Positions 49,200 to 59,029 of a stretch of DNA of 64,000 nt are shown here, one piece after another. A program made the translations under genes and the position numbers. The notes under the pieces were generated by a model. That model was given only the letters and a program-made list of their open reading frames with translations. It had not been told where the DNA came from and made no database searches. How positions within the stretch are numbered: the first letter of the stretch is position 1; each line of letters opens with the position of its first letter. Source of the stretch: Symbiodinium natans (taxonomy: Eukaryota > Sar > Dinophyceae > Suessiales > Symbiodiniaceae); contig CAJNDS010002225.1 in assembly GCA_905221605.1 (NCBI GenBank), positions 5,001 to 69,000 of the forward strand. The letters are read 5' to 3'.

Positions 49200-49305
49200 C
49201 CCTCGCTCTTTTGCGAAGAGGTGGCATGTCCAGGAGAAGGTTCTCGATACACGTGAGGATCTGCAAAATCACCCAGTCCAGCTCACCATCCGTCGGCGGT
49301 GGACC
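49200..49305 (-). CDS. Putative exon upstream of the previous one
   Basis: The minus frame reads GPPPTDGELDWVILQILTCI, then ENLLLDMPPL. Amphipathic helix. Its link to the exon at 48765-49190 would need a splice or a frame change. Confidence 0.45.
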
Positions 49306-49399
49306 CTGGTACACTCCTGCAAAACCTGGACGAATGATAATATGAAGGTGACCCAGCTCACCATGAGAAAATATAACGTAGATGGGTGATTCTTGTGTG

Positions 49400-49900
49400 G
49401 TACTGGTAGTCCTTTTGACTGACCCGAAACTTGCTCATGTTGGATTAACTGGAGCCAAGCCCAGTGTCAAAAACATTGTCAAACCAGAAACGTTGCGGAT
49501 TGTTTTTTGTGGGGGAGATCCTAGGTTTGGGGCGGGTTTTGGTGCCTGAGGGTTTAAGCTATTAGGCGTTCATGGCTTGGGGATTTCTGGCCTAGGGCCC
49601 CCCCATCCGGCGATACTTGCTTCACCTGGCCCCACCACCCAGCAAGAGGAAGCTACACTCCGGCTGAGTGGCGTTGCATAAACCAAGACAGCCAATTTCT
49701 CAGATCCGCAGCTCTTCCCCCTATGACCCCTCATTAGGGTACTACGCAGGGGAAGCCGGAATTTAGAGCTAGAGCTACTCATAAACAAGTGACCCGACAT
49801 TCAAGGGCCGTCCCGCACGCACACACGGCCCAGGCACCACCAGCAAACACAAGGAGCGCGGCAGACCTTTCTTGATCCCATGCCTCATATACTCAGAGGA
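49400..49900. other. Unassigned sequence
   Basis: Unique DNA with a 76-codon minus frame (49570-49800) of uncertain value. Confidence 0.35.
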
Positions 49901-49901
49901 A

Positions 49902-49957
49902 GATTGCCAAGGCTCTTCGCTTGAAGTCTTTACCTAGGAGCCTGAGCAACCTACAAG
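49902..49957 (-). CDS. Putative short exon, weak
   Basis: The minus frame reads LRLLGKDFKRRALAIFL and TGA. Short. Confidence 0.3.
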
Positions 49958-50029
49958 CCTAAACAAGCCTTAAAAAGCCTAAACAACCCTGAACAAGGCA
50001 GCAAGCCTAAGCACCCTGACCCTAATAAG

Positions 50030-50112
50030 GTTCCCTTGCCCGGCACACGAGACCACTCGAACGAGAAGCGCAAGCACTCGCTTGGACTGCGAGTGCGTCG
50101 CCGGCGTAACCA
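50030..50112 (+). CDS. Putative exon
   Basis: The plus frame reads FPCPAHETTRTRSASTRLDC, then ECVAGV. Moderately convincing. Confidence 0.4.
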
Positions 50113-50289
50113 ACCCTGAACCCTAAACCCTCAACAGCCCTAAGCAACCCTGAACAGCGCTAAGCAACCCTGAACAATCCCAATCCCGACAACTCCTCAA
50201 GCCTACAGCCCTAAAACCTTCAACCCCAAAACCCCTTGCAACCCTGAGCCTACCTCCTCAACCCTAAGCCCTAAGCCCTAAACCCGAAA

Positions 50290-50345
50290 CCCGCCTCTTC
50301 TTGATGGCCGGCCGAAGCAGCCTCGACACACACCTGGCGGTTAAG
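50290..50345 (-). CDS. Putative short exon
   Basis: The minus frame reads VCVEAASAGHQEEAG, up to a GGGTTTCGGG edge. Confidence 0.4.
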
Positions 50346-50384
50346 GCATCCCAGGTTGAGGGACGTTCAGGGCTTAGGTGTTTA

Positions 50385-50625
50385 ACTAGGGTTTAGGGGT
50401 TTAGGGTTTAGGGTTTAGGGGTTTAGGGTTTAGGGTTTAGGGGTTTAGGGTTTAGCGTTTCGGGTTTAGGGTTTAGGGTTTTGGGTTTTGGGTTTTGGGT
50501 TTTGGGTTTTGGGTTTTGGGTTTTGGGTTTTGGGTTTTGCGTTTAGGGTTTAGGGTTTAGGGTGTAGGGTTTAGGGGTTTCAGGGTTTAGGGGTTTAGGG
50601 GTTTAGGGTTTAGGGGTTAAGGGTC
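50385..50625 (+). repeat. TTTAGGG, TTTAGGGG and TTTTGGG blocks
   Basis: It includes nine pure TTTTGGG units (50478-50540). Confidence 0.95.
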
Positions 50626-50879
50626 CCTACTCACAAGCTACAAGCCCTCGAGACCCTAGACCTGGCTCGTGTGCCCACTTACAAGCGCCGGGGTATGACC
50701 TAAATATTAAAGACTTCGGTCTCAATGTTTTCCCTTTACACCTTGAATTGAGCAAGCACACCCCAACCCTTAAGCTCTCAACCCCATACACCCTAAACCC
50801 TAAACCCTGAACCCTAAAACCCTAAACCCTAAACCCTAAAACCCTAAACCTTAAACACTAAACCCCCCCCCCCCCTCCG

Positions 50880-50978
50880 CCGGCCTCCTCCGAACGTGGG
50901 GCGCTTCCTGCAGCTAGGCGCTTTCGTGTCAGAGCCGCCTGGAGGGGCTTCTTTTAACGACCCACCCGTACCGATTTA
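50880..50978 (+). CDS. Putative exon
   Basis: The plus frame reads PPPNVGRFLQLGAFVSEPPG, then GASFNDPPVPI and TAG, or an edge at the TTTAGGG array. Strong coding character. It lies directly after a C-run. Confidence 0.55.
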
Positions 50979-51200
50979 GGGTTTAGGGTTTAGGGTTTAG
51001 GGTGTAGGGTTTAGGGTTTAGGGTTTAGGGTTTAGGGTTTAGGGTTTAGGGTTTAGGGTTTAGGGTTTAAGGTTTAGGGTTTAGGGTTTAGGGTTCAGGG
51101 TTCAGGGTTTAGGGTTTAGGGTTTAGGGTTTAGGGTTTAGGGTTTAGGGTTTTGGGTTTAGGGGTTTTGGGTTTTGGGTTTTGGGTCTAAGTTCTAGGGT
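50975..51200 (+). repeat. TTTAGGG array
   Basis: About thirty units with a few TTCAGGG and TTTTGGG variants. Confidence 0.95.
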
Positions 51201-51302
51201 TTAGGGTCTAGGGAGGGCACTACCCTCCAAAGATTTAGAAAATTGGATGGGGAACCAGGACAGATCAAAAAAGAACCCGCCACAACCCCAGGCATCAAAG
51301 AG

Positions 51303-51328
51303 CCCCCCCCCCCCCCCCCCCCCCCCCC
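51303..51328 (+). repeat. Poly-C tract
   Basis: A run of about 26 C, followed by CCCCAAA-type arrays to 51530. Confidence 0.85.
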
Positions 51329-51534
51329 AGACCAAAATCCCCTAAACCCTAAACCTAACCCCCAACATCCTGAACCCCAAACCCCGAACCCCAGACCCCA
51401 GACCCCAAAACCCAAACCCCAAACCCCAAACCCTAAACCCTAAACCCCAAACCCCAAACCCCAAACCCCAAACCCCAAACCCCAAACCCCAAACCCCAAA
51501 CCCCAAACCCTAAACCCTAAACCCTCAGCCCGGC

Positions 51535-51618
51535 CTCCCGGCTCTGCCGGATGCGCTCCAGCTGCTCCTCCGAGAGGGCCACCTTGGCGCCCCCGGGGCC
51601 TGGGCAGGTCCGAAAAAG
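51535..51618 (-). CDS. Putative exon
   Basis: Following TGCCCAG, the minus frame reads GGAKVALSEEQLERIRQSRE, then AGLR. The LSEEQ-x2-RI-x2-(N/S)RE pattern resembles a helical motif found in several DNA-repair and helicase proteins, but this is too short to assign. The donor edge is CTGAGG|GTTTAG, in the array. Confidence 0.6.
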
Positions 51619-51639
51619 AATCCCCGCAAGCGCGAGGGG

Positions 51640-51740
51640 TTTAGGGTTTAGGGTTTGGGGTTTCGGGTTTAGGGTTTAGGGTTTAGGGTTTAGGGTTTAG
51701 GGTTTAGGGTTTAGGGTTTAGGGTTTAGGGTTTGGGGTTG
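51640..51740 (+). repeat. TTTAGGG array
   Basis: About fourteen units. Confidence 0.95.
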
Positions 51741-51980
51741 AGGCTTCTTGGACGCAGGACTTCAGGGCTTTGAGGGGTTTCGGGGAAAAACCCTAAAAGC
51801 CCAGGAGGAGGAGGGGGTTAGAGGAGATCAGGGCTGAACGAGTGAGGACCCGAAGAAAAACCTCAAAACCCTAAACCCTAAACCCTGAACCCTGAACCCT
51901 AAACCCTAAACCCTAAACCCGAAACCCCCAAAAACAAGAACCCTCAACTCCCCAGTCCCTCAGCACACCTGCTACGACTT

Positions 51981-52186
51981 GGAATGTTCCCCACCTTCTA
52001 GTAACAGTCCTGAATAGGGCTTGAGGGTTCAGGGTTTAGGGTTTAGGGTTTAGGGTTTAGGGTTTAGGGTTTAGGGTTTAGGGTTTAGGGTTTAGGGTTT
52101 AGGGTTTAGGGTTTAGGGTTTAGGGTTTAGGGTACCCCCCATGATAATCCTTGAACAGGACTGTTCGTAGAAGAGGGAAACATCCC
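51981..52186. mobile_element. Foldback element family 1, split by a TTTAGGG array
   Basis: The left half (GGAATGTTCCCCACC...AACAGTCCTGAATAGGG, 51981-52020) and right half (GGTACCCCCCATGATAATCC...GGGAAACATCC, 52131-52186) match the intact copy at 16002-16098. About fifteen TTTAGGG units lie between them. Confidence 0.7.
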
Positions 52187-52394
52187 GAGCCATGACCTTC
52201 AAGAACCCCCAACAATCTGGCACTTAGGATTCAGGGCATTGGGGTTCAGAGTTTTTCGTTTAGGGGCTTGGGATTTTAGGGTTCTCAGTGTAAGGGGTAT
52301 TTCAGCTTAGCGTCTGTGGGTGTGTAAGCTTTGGGATTTTGGCTCCCTAAACCCTAAACCCTAAACCCTAAACCCCAAACCCTAAACCCTAAAC

Positions 52395-52625
52395 CCTCGG
52401 TCTTGGGGCTTCGGACCGCCGACTTTCTTTTCATCTCTCAGTCTGTGAGCGCCCCGGCCAGCTCGGAGAAGCGCAACAGCTACTGCCGTACATACGCTCT
52501 TTGTAGGGATCCACCACTCCACCTTAAGCACCCCCAGTGCAGCAATGTTATCGTCAACCGGCCGAGCCAGTGATTTCACCATGTCGTGATTGATTGCCTC
52601 GTTCTTGGCAGAGCTGAATTTCAAT
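52395..52625 (-). CDS. Putative long exon (about 75 codons)
   Basis: The minus frame reads KFSSAKNEAINHDMVKSLAR, then PVDDNIAALGVLKVEWWIPT, KSVCTAVAVALLRAGRGAHR and LRDEKKVGGP. Strong coding character and no ATG at the start, so an internal exon. It ends at a CCCTAAA array. Confidence 0.6.
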
Positions 52626-52675
52626 TCTCAACCCGGTCGCAGGTACTTCTTCTAGTTTCAATGATCGTCGGCATC

Positions 52676-52860
52676 TTAGTAGCAGCCATCGTCGTAGTAG
52701 TCCTCGTCATAGTAGTCGTCATAGTCGTCGTCATAGTCGTCGTCAAGGAAATCATCGTCATACAGGTCGTCGTCATAACCATCATCCTCACCATAGTCGT
52801 AGTCGTAATCATCGTCGACTGCGGAGAAGAAAACACCCATGATTCTAGCCTCTCTGCCGC
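52676..52860 (-). CDS. Asp/Tyr-rich tail or coding microsatellite
   Basis: The minus frame reads IMGVFFSAVDDDYDYDYGED, then many YDDD/DDYD repeats, from imperfect GTC/ATA triplets. It may be the acidic C-terminus of the gene whose next exon is at 52395-52625, or a simple repeat. Other frames across it are Val/Ile or Thr/Met repeats. Confidence 0.4.
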
Positions 52861-53519
52861 AGAAATGCCAAGATTGCACACAGCCTTCTCCACTACACTA
52901 AAGCCAAGCGAAAGTCGAAATTTCACCTGCCTAAAGCCAAAGGTCCTGACCACACCTCGTGAAAGGAGGCAAAGTATTATCAATCTACTAGTCGCTCGTG
53001 CTGCACAGAATAGCCCTACCCTCTCAAACACTTTTTTTGCTTCAAAACTTGAGCCAAGGATAACAACAACAGTCCCTGCAGCCGGCAAAAGGGATGGGGT
53101 GCCCTGGGCTTTTCCTCAAGCTTAGAGCACCCTCAAGATGTAGGAAGAGGAACTTCGCGTGTCAAAACATCAGACTTAAACTTAACCCTTGAAGTCTCAA
53201 ACTCTTGCGTTCTGAACTTGAACCTATTCCCTCAACCCTAAATCCTAACTCCTGAAGCACCAGCTGCAGCCCTCAATCCAGAAACCCTCACACTCTAAGC
53301 CATGAATCTCAAACCCGAAAATCCTGAAACAAAACACTCCCTCAGGCTCTGACAAGCCTAAACCCCGTAAAACCACCAAAACCCCCCCGAAAGTCTGGAA
53401 CCCTAAGAGACCCTCAACCTTAAAGGCCCCCCTTGGGGTGCTCAGGTTTCGGTTTAGAAATTCAGGGGCTGTAGGGCTTGGGGGGTTTAGGGGTTTCGGC
53501 TTAGGCCCCAGACCCCGAA

Positions 53520-53618
53520 CTCCTTGAGGCACCCCGCTTGTCGGGCCCTCCAAAGGAGCCGTCGCCACGTGCAGGGGGCAAGGCGCGTCCCGAGCCTGGC
53601 TCGGAGTGGCCTGGCCTC
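53520..53618 (-). CDS. Putative Gly/Ser-rich exon, weak
   Basis: The minus frame reads GHSEPGSGRALPPARGDGSF, then GGPDKRGASRSSG. Low-complexity composition. Confidence 0.35.
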
Positions 53619-53830
53619 GGGGTTTAGGGTTTAGGGTTTAGGGTTTAGGGTTTAGGGTTTAGGGTTTAGGGTTTAGGGTTTAGGGTTTAGGGTTTAGGGT
53701 TTAGGGTTTAGGGTTTAGGGTCTAGGGTTTGGGGTTTAGGGTTTAGGGTTTAGGGTTTAGGGTTTAGGGTTTAGGGTTTGGGGTTTAGGGTTTAGGGTTT
53801 AGGGGAGTTTAGGGTTTAGGGGAGTTTAGG
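53618..53830 (+). repeat. TTTAGGG array
   Basis: About twenty-eight units. Confidence 0.95.
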
Positions 53831-53929
53831 GTTGAGGGTTCCAGGGCCGGCCTGTAGGGCTTGTGGGTTAAGGACTGAAGGCTTAATGTTTCCAACTTAC
53901 TTGGGGTTTGGAACTTAGGGCTCAGGGTA

Positions 53930-54390
53930 AACCCTAAACCCGAAACCCGAAACCCGAAACCCTAAACCCATAAACCCTAAACCCTATATAAACCCTAGTT
54001 CAGGCAAGCAAAACAAACTGTCAAACCCGGAAACCCCAAGGGTTTATTTAGGGTTTGGCGTTTAAGGTTTGGGGTTTCGGGTTTGGGGTTTAGGGCTTAG
54101 GGCTTAGGGCTGAGGGCCCCGAGACCGATACCCCTAAAACCCTAAGACCCTAGAACCCTCAACCCCAAAAGCCCCTAACCCTGCCCCTTGAATCAACGAA
54201 TCCTAAACCCGAAAAGCCTACCTGATACATCCTGGAGCCCTACCATTGATTCAAACTTGTGGGGCCGTAGCTTTGGGGCTTAGGGCTTAGGGCTTAGGGC
54301 TTCGGGCTTAGGGCTTAGGGCTGAGGGCTTAGGGCTTAGGGCGCTGAGGGCTTAGGGCTTAGGGCGTAGGGCTTAGGGCTTAGGGCTTCG
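53930..54390. repeat. CCCTAAA/CCCGAAA remnants, then CTTAGGG block
   Basis: About seventeen CTTAGGG-type units at 54270-54395 directly before the exon-like island. Confidence 0.9.
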
Positions 54391-54394
54391 GGCT

Positions 54395-54488
54395 CCTCCC
54401 CGCCAAGGGACGCTGCAGCCTCCGCTCTAAGGCCTGGCGCCGCTTCTTCTCGAGGAGGAGCTGCGCCAGACGAGCGCTCGAGGTGGAT
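54395..54488 (-). CDS. Putative exon, coiled-coil-like
   Basis: The minus frame reads STSSARLAQLLLEKKRRQAL, then ERRLQRPLAGR. Basic amphipathic helix, strong coding character. A G31-type homopolymer (54489-54520) lies just beyond. Confidence 0.6.
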
Positions 54489-54520
54489 TTGGGGGGGGGG
54501 GGGGGGGGGGGGGGGGGGCT
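54489..54520 (+). repeat. Poly-G tract of about 30 bases
   Basis: The longest homopolymer in the window. Its true length may be uncertain in the assembly. Confidence 0.85.
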
Positions 54521-54807
54521 GAAAGAGGGGGGGACACGTTTAGGGTTTAGAGTTTCGGGTTTAGGGCTTAGGGGTTAGGGTTTAGGGCTTAGGGCTTAGG
54601 GCTTAGGGCTTAGGGCTGAGGGCTGAGGGCTGAGGGCTGAGGGCTTAGGGTTTAGGGGTTTCTGGCCACATGCTGCAGGGCTTCGACCCTTTAGGGTTTG
54701 GGGTTCAGGGCCGCTGGATCCCTAAGCTCGAAACCCCCCGACCCCCTGAATCTAGGGTGTGAGGATATAGGGTTTAGGGCTTAGGGTGTAACTCGCGAGC
54801 CTGAAAC

Positions 54808-54935
54808 CGAAGCCCTCGAAAGCAACACCCGAAAACCGAACCCCACCAAGCGGCTCTCCGAGGAACCAAACCTTTTTCAAACACCGGGCTCTCGACCCTA
54901 CCCAGCTTCCACGGAGAAAGCAGCCGGCGCCTCGA
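54808..54935 (+). CDS. Putative exon
   Basis: The plus frame reads KPSKATPENRTPPSGSPRNQ, then TFFKHRALDPTQLPRRKQPA. Pro/Arg-rich. Moderately convincing. Confidence 0.4.
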
Positions 54936-55030
54936 AACCCTAAACCCTAAACCCTAAACCCTAAACCCTAAACCCTAAACCCTAAACCCTAAACCCTAAA
55001 CCCTAAACCCTAAACCCTAAACCCCAAACC
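54936..55030 (-). repeat. CCCTAAA array
   Basis: About twelve units. Confidence 0.95.
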
Positions 55031-55227
55031 AACCGACCTCCACCTCTATCCAGGTTTTGTTCGGGTTTAGGCTCCAGAGTCGGGGGATGCTCTCCTTCGT
55101 GTAGCAGCAAACCCTGAAACCTAAACCCTAAACCCGAAACCCTAAACCCTAAACCCTAAACCTCTTAACTCTCAAGCCGAACACCAACCAGGAAATTTTC
55201 GAAACCCTAAACCCTAAACCCTAAACC

Positions 55228-55335
55228 CTCCACACTTCGCCCCTGGCCTGCTGCTCAGGGGTCAACTGTGTGGGCCTGGCGCGCAGCAGCCGGGGCTCTT
55301 CAAGCGTGGGGAGAGGTTCGCGGTTCGGAAGGGTC
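55228..55335 (-). CDS. Putative exon
   Basis: The minus frame reads PNREPLPTLEEPRLLRARPT, then QLTPEQQARGEVWR. The donor edge is TGGAGG|GTTTAG, in the array. Strong coding character. Confidence 0.6.
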
Positions 55336-55439
55336 GCAAGGGACCCCGAAACCCCTAAACCCTAAACCCTAACTAAACCCTAAACCCTAAACTGGCCCTA
55401 AACCCTAAACCCTACACCCTAAACTCGAATTGGGGTTTG

Positions 55440-55630
55440 GGTTGGGGGACTGAGGGGCTCAGGGTTCAGGGTTTAGGGTTTAGGGTTTAGGGTTTAGGGC
55501 TTAGGGCTTAGGGCTTAGGGCTTAGGGCTCAGGGCTTGGCTTAGGGCTTAGGGCTTAGGGCTTAGGGCTTAGGGCTTAGGGCTTAGGGCTTAGGGCTTAG
55601 GGCTTAGGGCTTAGGGTTTAGGGTTTAGGA
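55440..55630 (+). repeat. TTTAGGG, then CTTAGGG block
   Basis: About eighteen CTTAGGG units in one run. Confidence 0.95.
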
Positions 55631-55664
55631 TTCAAGGCCTCACCCAACCTCAAAACCCTGAAGC

Positions 55665-55733
55665 CAAAACTGGCATCCCCGTTTCCGACATCAACAACAG
55701 CCGGGAAAGTAGGGAAGACATCAGCGGCTGAGG
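55665..55733 (+). CDS. Putative C-terminal exon
   Basis: The plus frame reads PEAKTGIPVSDINNSRESRE, then DISG and TGA. Protein-like. Confidence 0.5.
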
Positions 55734-55899
55734 GTTTCGAGTTTACGGTTTGCGCAAGATCTGCCACGCTGAACCCCAAACCCTAGACCCTAAACCCCAA
55801 ACCCAAAACCCTAAACCGTGCAGGGTCTGGGGAGTGGTGCCGGTGTTTGGTTCAGGATTTCGGTTTGAGGCTTTGGGTGTACAGCTTAGGGCTTTTGGT

Positions 55900-56012
55900 A
55901 GTACAACTAGGTTGGCCCCTTAAACCCTTTGGACAATATTCCTCTATCTATGATGCTCCAACAAGGGAAAAACGTGTGTTAAAAAACAAAAAGTCCCAAG
56001 GCCCTACCGGGT
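55900..56012 (+). CDS. Putative exon
   Basis: Behind AACTAG, the plus frame reads GWPLKPFGQYSSIYDAPTRE, then KRVLKNKKSQGPTGF. Strong coding character. Confidence 0.55.
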
Positions 56013-56076
56013 TTAGGGTTCAGGCCTAAAACCTAAACCCTAAACCCTAAACCCTAAACCTACAAGACCTTACAAG

Positions 56077-56143
56077 GCTCCTGTTCAGCTCGGTGGGCTC
56101 GTCGGCCAGGCTCCGCTGCCGCTTCAGTGCACGCTCCTGGCAG
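56077..56143 (-). CDS. Putative exon with canonical donor
   Basis: Following TGCCAG, the minus frame reads ERALKRQRSLADEPTELNRS, then L, with a GTAAGG donor at the 3' edge. Acceptor and donor are both good. Confidence 0.6.
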
Positions 56144-56169
56144 ATCTAGACCCCTTTTCAGGGGCATAA

Positions 56170-56505
56170 GGAGGGTTTAGGGTTTAGGGTTTAGGGTTTA
56201 GGGTTTAGGGTTTAGGGTTTAGGGTTGAGGCTTGAGGCTTGAGGGTTGAGGGTTTAGGGTTTAGGGTTGAGGGTTGAGGGTTGAGGGTTTAGGGTTAGTA
56301 GAAGGGACCCTGAATCTTATTCCTTTATGTAACCCCGATATACACCTTATTAGGGTTTAGGGTTGAGGCTTGAGGCTTGAGGGTTGAGGGTTTAGGGTTT
56401 AGGGTTTAGGGTTGAGGGTTGAGGGTTGAGGGTTGAGGGTTTAGGGTTTAGGGTTAGTAGAAGGGACCCTGAATCTTATTCCTTTATGTAACCCCGATAT
56501 ACACC
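56170..56505 (+). repeat. Tandem duplication of array plus unique sequence
   Basis: TTTAGGG/TTGAGGG array plus GTTAGTAGAAGGGACCCTGA...ATGTAACCCCGATATACACC occurs twice, ending near 56348 and 56503, with almost no differences in the unique part. Confidence 0.9.
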
Positions 56506-56793
56506 CTATATAGTCCCGATATGCCTAAGTGGCCCCTAACTAACCCCCAAATAACCCCTAAGGTCCCTTTTTAAGGGTCCCTCCTTTAGTCCCTTGACCC
56601 CTAAACACCCCCTAGAACCGAAACCCTAAATCAGCCCAAACTCGAGACCCGAGACCCTAAACAAACCCTAAGCCCTTCTTTGTTGAAGGGCTTTGGGGTT
56701 TGGTTTAGGGGTTTAGGGGTTTAAGGCATAGGGTTCAGGGTTTAGTGTTTGGGGTTTAAGGGGTGTGGAGTTTTAGGGGTGTAGGAGTGGACA

Positions 56794-56866
56794 AAGGACG
56801 CTACACGAGCAGAAGGCCAAAACAGTCTTCCAAGCCATTTGGGGCGCATTTGGAGGCTTGGTGGGG
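56794..56866 (+). CDS. Putative exon
   Basis: The plus frame reads RTLHEQKAKTVFQAIWGAFG, then GLV. Good composition; the downstream edge is G-rich. Confidence 0.45.
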
Positions 56867-57504
56867 GTTGGGGGGAGGGAGGGGGGGTAGGTTCAGGTTA
56901 GATGCACCCTAAACCCTAGACCCCAAACCCTAAAACCGTTTTGCTATATGTTTGGGGAGGCGGGAGGGGCGAGGTGGGAGGAGGGGTATAACAGAGATGG
57001 CTCCTAGGGTAAGCGACATGAACTTTCTGGGTTCAAGCTACACTCTCCGCCCTGCCTCCATCTGATGAGATTAAGCCGGCACATCAGCTCAGGGGACGTA
57101 GACTTGGAAATTAGAGTTTAGGGTTTGGGGTTTAGGGTTTAGGGTTTGGGGTTTGGGGTTTAGGGTTTGGAGTTTGCTATGAGAGTTTTCGGTCTGGTGG
57201 GTCTGAGGGTCTGGGGGTCTCGGGCGATTTGGGGCACGTTCAGCTCGCGGCTGATGGTCCTAAACCCTAAACCCTAAACCACAAACCCCGAACCCTAAAC
57301 CCTGGAGTATCAGGCGGCTGAAGCTTCTTCAGCTGAAACCCTAAAACCCTGAAACCCTTAAACCCTGAAACCTAAAAGACTAAACCCCAAGCCCTGGAAC
57401 CCTACAACCCTAGAACCCTAGCACCCTACACATCCCTAAACCGCACATTCTGTGAGCCGGAACGGAAGAAGGGCCCGAGGGAGCACTTTGAGCTGATTTT
57501 TTGA

Positions 57505-57629
57505 GGTGTGCCCCCTTTGTACTAACAGCCCTTAATAGGGATGGTAATGGGGGGGGGTACTAGAATTCTAAACCCTAAACCCTAAACCCTAAACCCGTAT
57601 AAGGACTGTCGATAGTACAAGGGGGATCA
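57505..57629. mobile_element. Foldback element family 1, split by a CCCTAAA array
   Basis: The left half (GCCCCCTTTGTACTAACAGC...GGGGGGTAC, 57508-57568) and right half (AAGGACTGTCGATAGTACAA and GGGGGATCATC) match family 1. Four CCCTAAA units (57569-57596) separate them. Confidence 0.65.
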
Positions 57630-57719
57630 TCAGATGATCCCTGAAGCCCCAGCAGCTCCGAAGCCAGTCTGAAACCAGGCCAACTGAAGCTTCAACTAGC
57701 GAGCAGGGTTTAAAGTTTC

Positions 57720-57835
57720 GGGTTTAGGGTTTAGGATTTCGGGTTTCGGGCTTAGGGTTTAGGGTTTAGGGCTTAGGGTTTAGGATTTGGGGTTTAGGGT
57801 TTAGGGTTTAGGGTTTAGGGTTTAGGATTTAGGGT
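57720..57835 (+). repeat. TTTAGGG array
   Basis: About sixteen units with variants. Confidence 0.95.
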
Positions 57836-57857
57836 GCTGAAAAGCGGGGCTACAGGT

Positions 57858-57934
57858 TTGGGCATTGGACAAATAACCATCATGAGGGCATATCGGGCGC
57901 ATGGAGTCGGGCACTCCAACTGGCACAACGTCCC
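57858..57934 (+). CDS. Putative C-terminal exon
   Basis: After GCTACAG the plus frame reads FGHWTNNHHEGISGAWSRAL, then QLAQRP and TAA. Strong coding character. Confidence 0.5.
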
Positions 57935-58142
57935 TAATGAGCCTCGTAGAAACTCAAGCCCTACTTCTGGTCAGGAGAGAAACGCAGTGGACAAACCCTA
58001 AACCCTGAACCCTAAACCCTAAACCCTAAACCCTAAAACCCTAAAACCCAACAACCTCCCAGGCCTCAGAGAGACCATCCACCCCCCAAGGGTTTCAGGG
58101 TTTAGGGCTAGGGTTCACGGTACCCTTCGGAGAAGCCCCCCA

Positions 58143-58446
58143 GGCCACCCAATCTCGGCTTCCATGGGACCAAATTTTTCACTCGCGGTATGAGGATGCC
58201 ACGCCAAGGTATGACGCCGAACGGGTCCTAGCTAGTAGACCCCTGTGCGTCTTGCCGAGATGGAAAGCCAACAACGCCAAGCTGCTGCTCTCTTTCGGCT
58301 GGTACCGGAACCACGAGCTACACGGCATCCCGCGTGAAGAAATCTCGGGTCCAGGTGTGGTTGGTCTGCGCACCCTGAACTCTGACGAAAGACAGTCACC
58401 TGCCGTGTGGCCCGGCTCCGAACTAGCAAGATTTCGCCGATGTTGA
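58143..58446 (+). CDS. Putative long C-terminal exon (about 100 codons)
   Basis: After CCCCCCAG the plus frame reads TQSRLPWDQIFHSRYEDATP, then RYDAERVLASRPLCVLPRWK, ANNAKLLLSFGWYRNHELHG, IPREEISGPGVVGLRTLNSD, and ends ELARFRRC, TGA. No ATG at the start and an acceptor-like CAG, so a last exon. The clearest unlabelled coding island on the right side. No family recognised. Confidence 0.65.
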
Positions 58447-58449
58447 CTC

Positions 58450-58860
58450 GATCCCTTCGGGAAGTCTTTCGGCCAAAACCATGTGAAGCAGGGTTTATAC
58501 TACTGTTTTTGGTGAGTGCTTTTTAGGTTCCTTTTTTAACATTGGTGAGTGTAAAAACCCTACTTCATGTCCCGATTCAAATGTTCGGGCTTTTTCACGA
58601 AAATGGCTGGGAGTTCGGCCAGTCCTCCGGCAAAAATGTTTCCCGATCCAATGTGAAGACCTTTGTCGACAACGGACTCGGGAGTCTAGCCCCAAATCCT
58701 GCAGACCACCCTAAACCCTGAACCCTAAAACCCTAAACCCTAAACCCTAACAGATTCCTTCTGAACTCACGGCAGGCTTTGGCAAATCCAAGGTCTTAGA
58801 AAAACTGTCGACACGTGCTTCGTTCACGCGGACACCCACCCCCAGACATCACCCCAAACC
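58450..58860. other. Unassigned sequence with short CCCTAAA
   Basis: Unique DNA with repeated TTGGTGAGTG-type motifs (58508 and 58544). No frame preferred. Confidence 0.35.
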
Positions 58861-58907
58861 CTAAACCCTAAACCCTAAACCCTAAACCCTAAACCCTAAA
58901 CCCTGAG

Positions 58908-59010
58908 GGGGACATCCGGCGGCACGCCGACAAAGTCTTAAAGAATTCGGGCGATTCACGCGAGGCTCAGAAGTGGATCTCGGCCTTGCTGTCCTTCGCG
59001 GCAACTTGAA
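58908..59010 (+). CDS. Putative C-terminal exon
   Basis: The plus frame reads DIRRHADKVLKNSGDSREAQ, then KWISALLSFAAT and TGA. Strong coding character. Confidence 0.6.
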
Positions 59011-59029
59011 GCCATCGCCAAAAAAAGCA

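Noticed and set aside
52586-53125. 179-codon plus frame with Val/Ile-rich stretch
   Set aside because: The hydrophobic stretch is the antisense of the Asp/Tyr triplet repeat; not a membrane protein.
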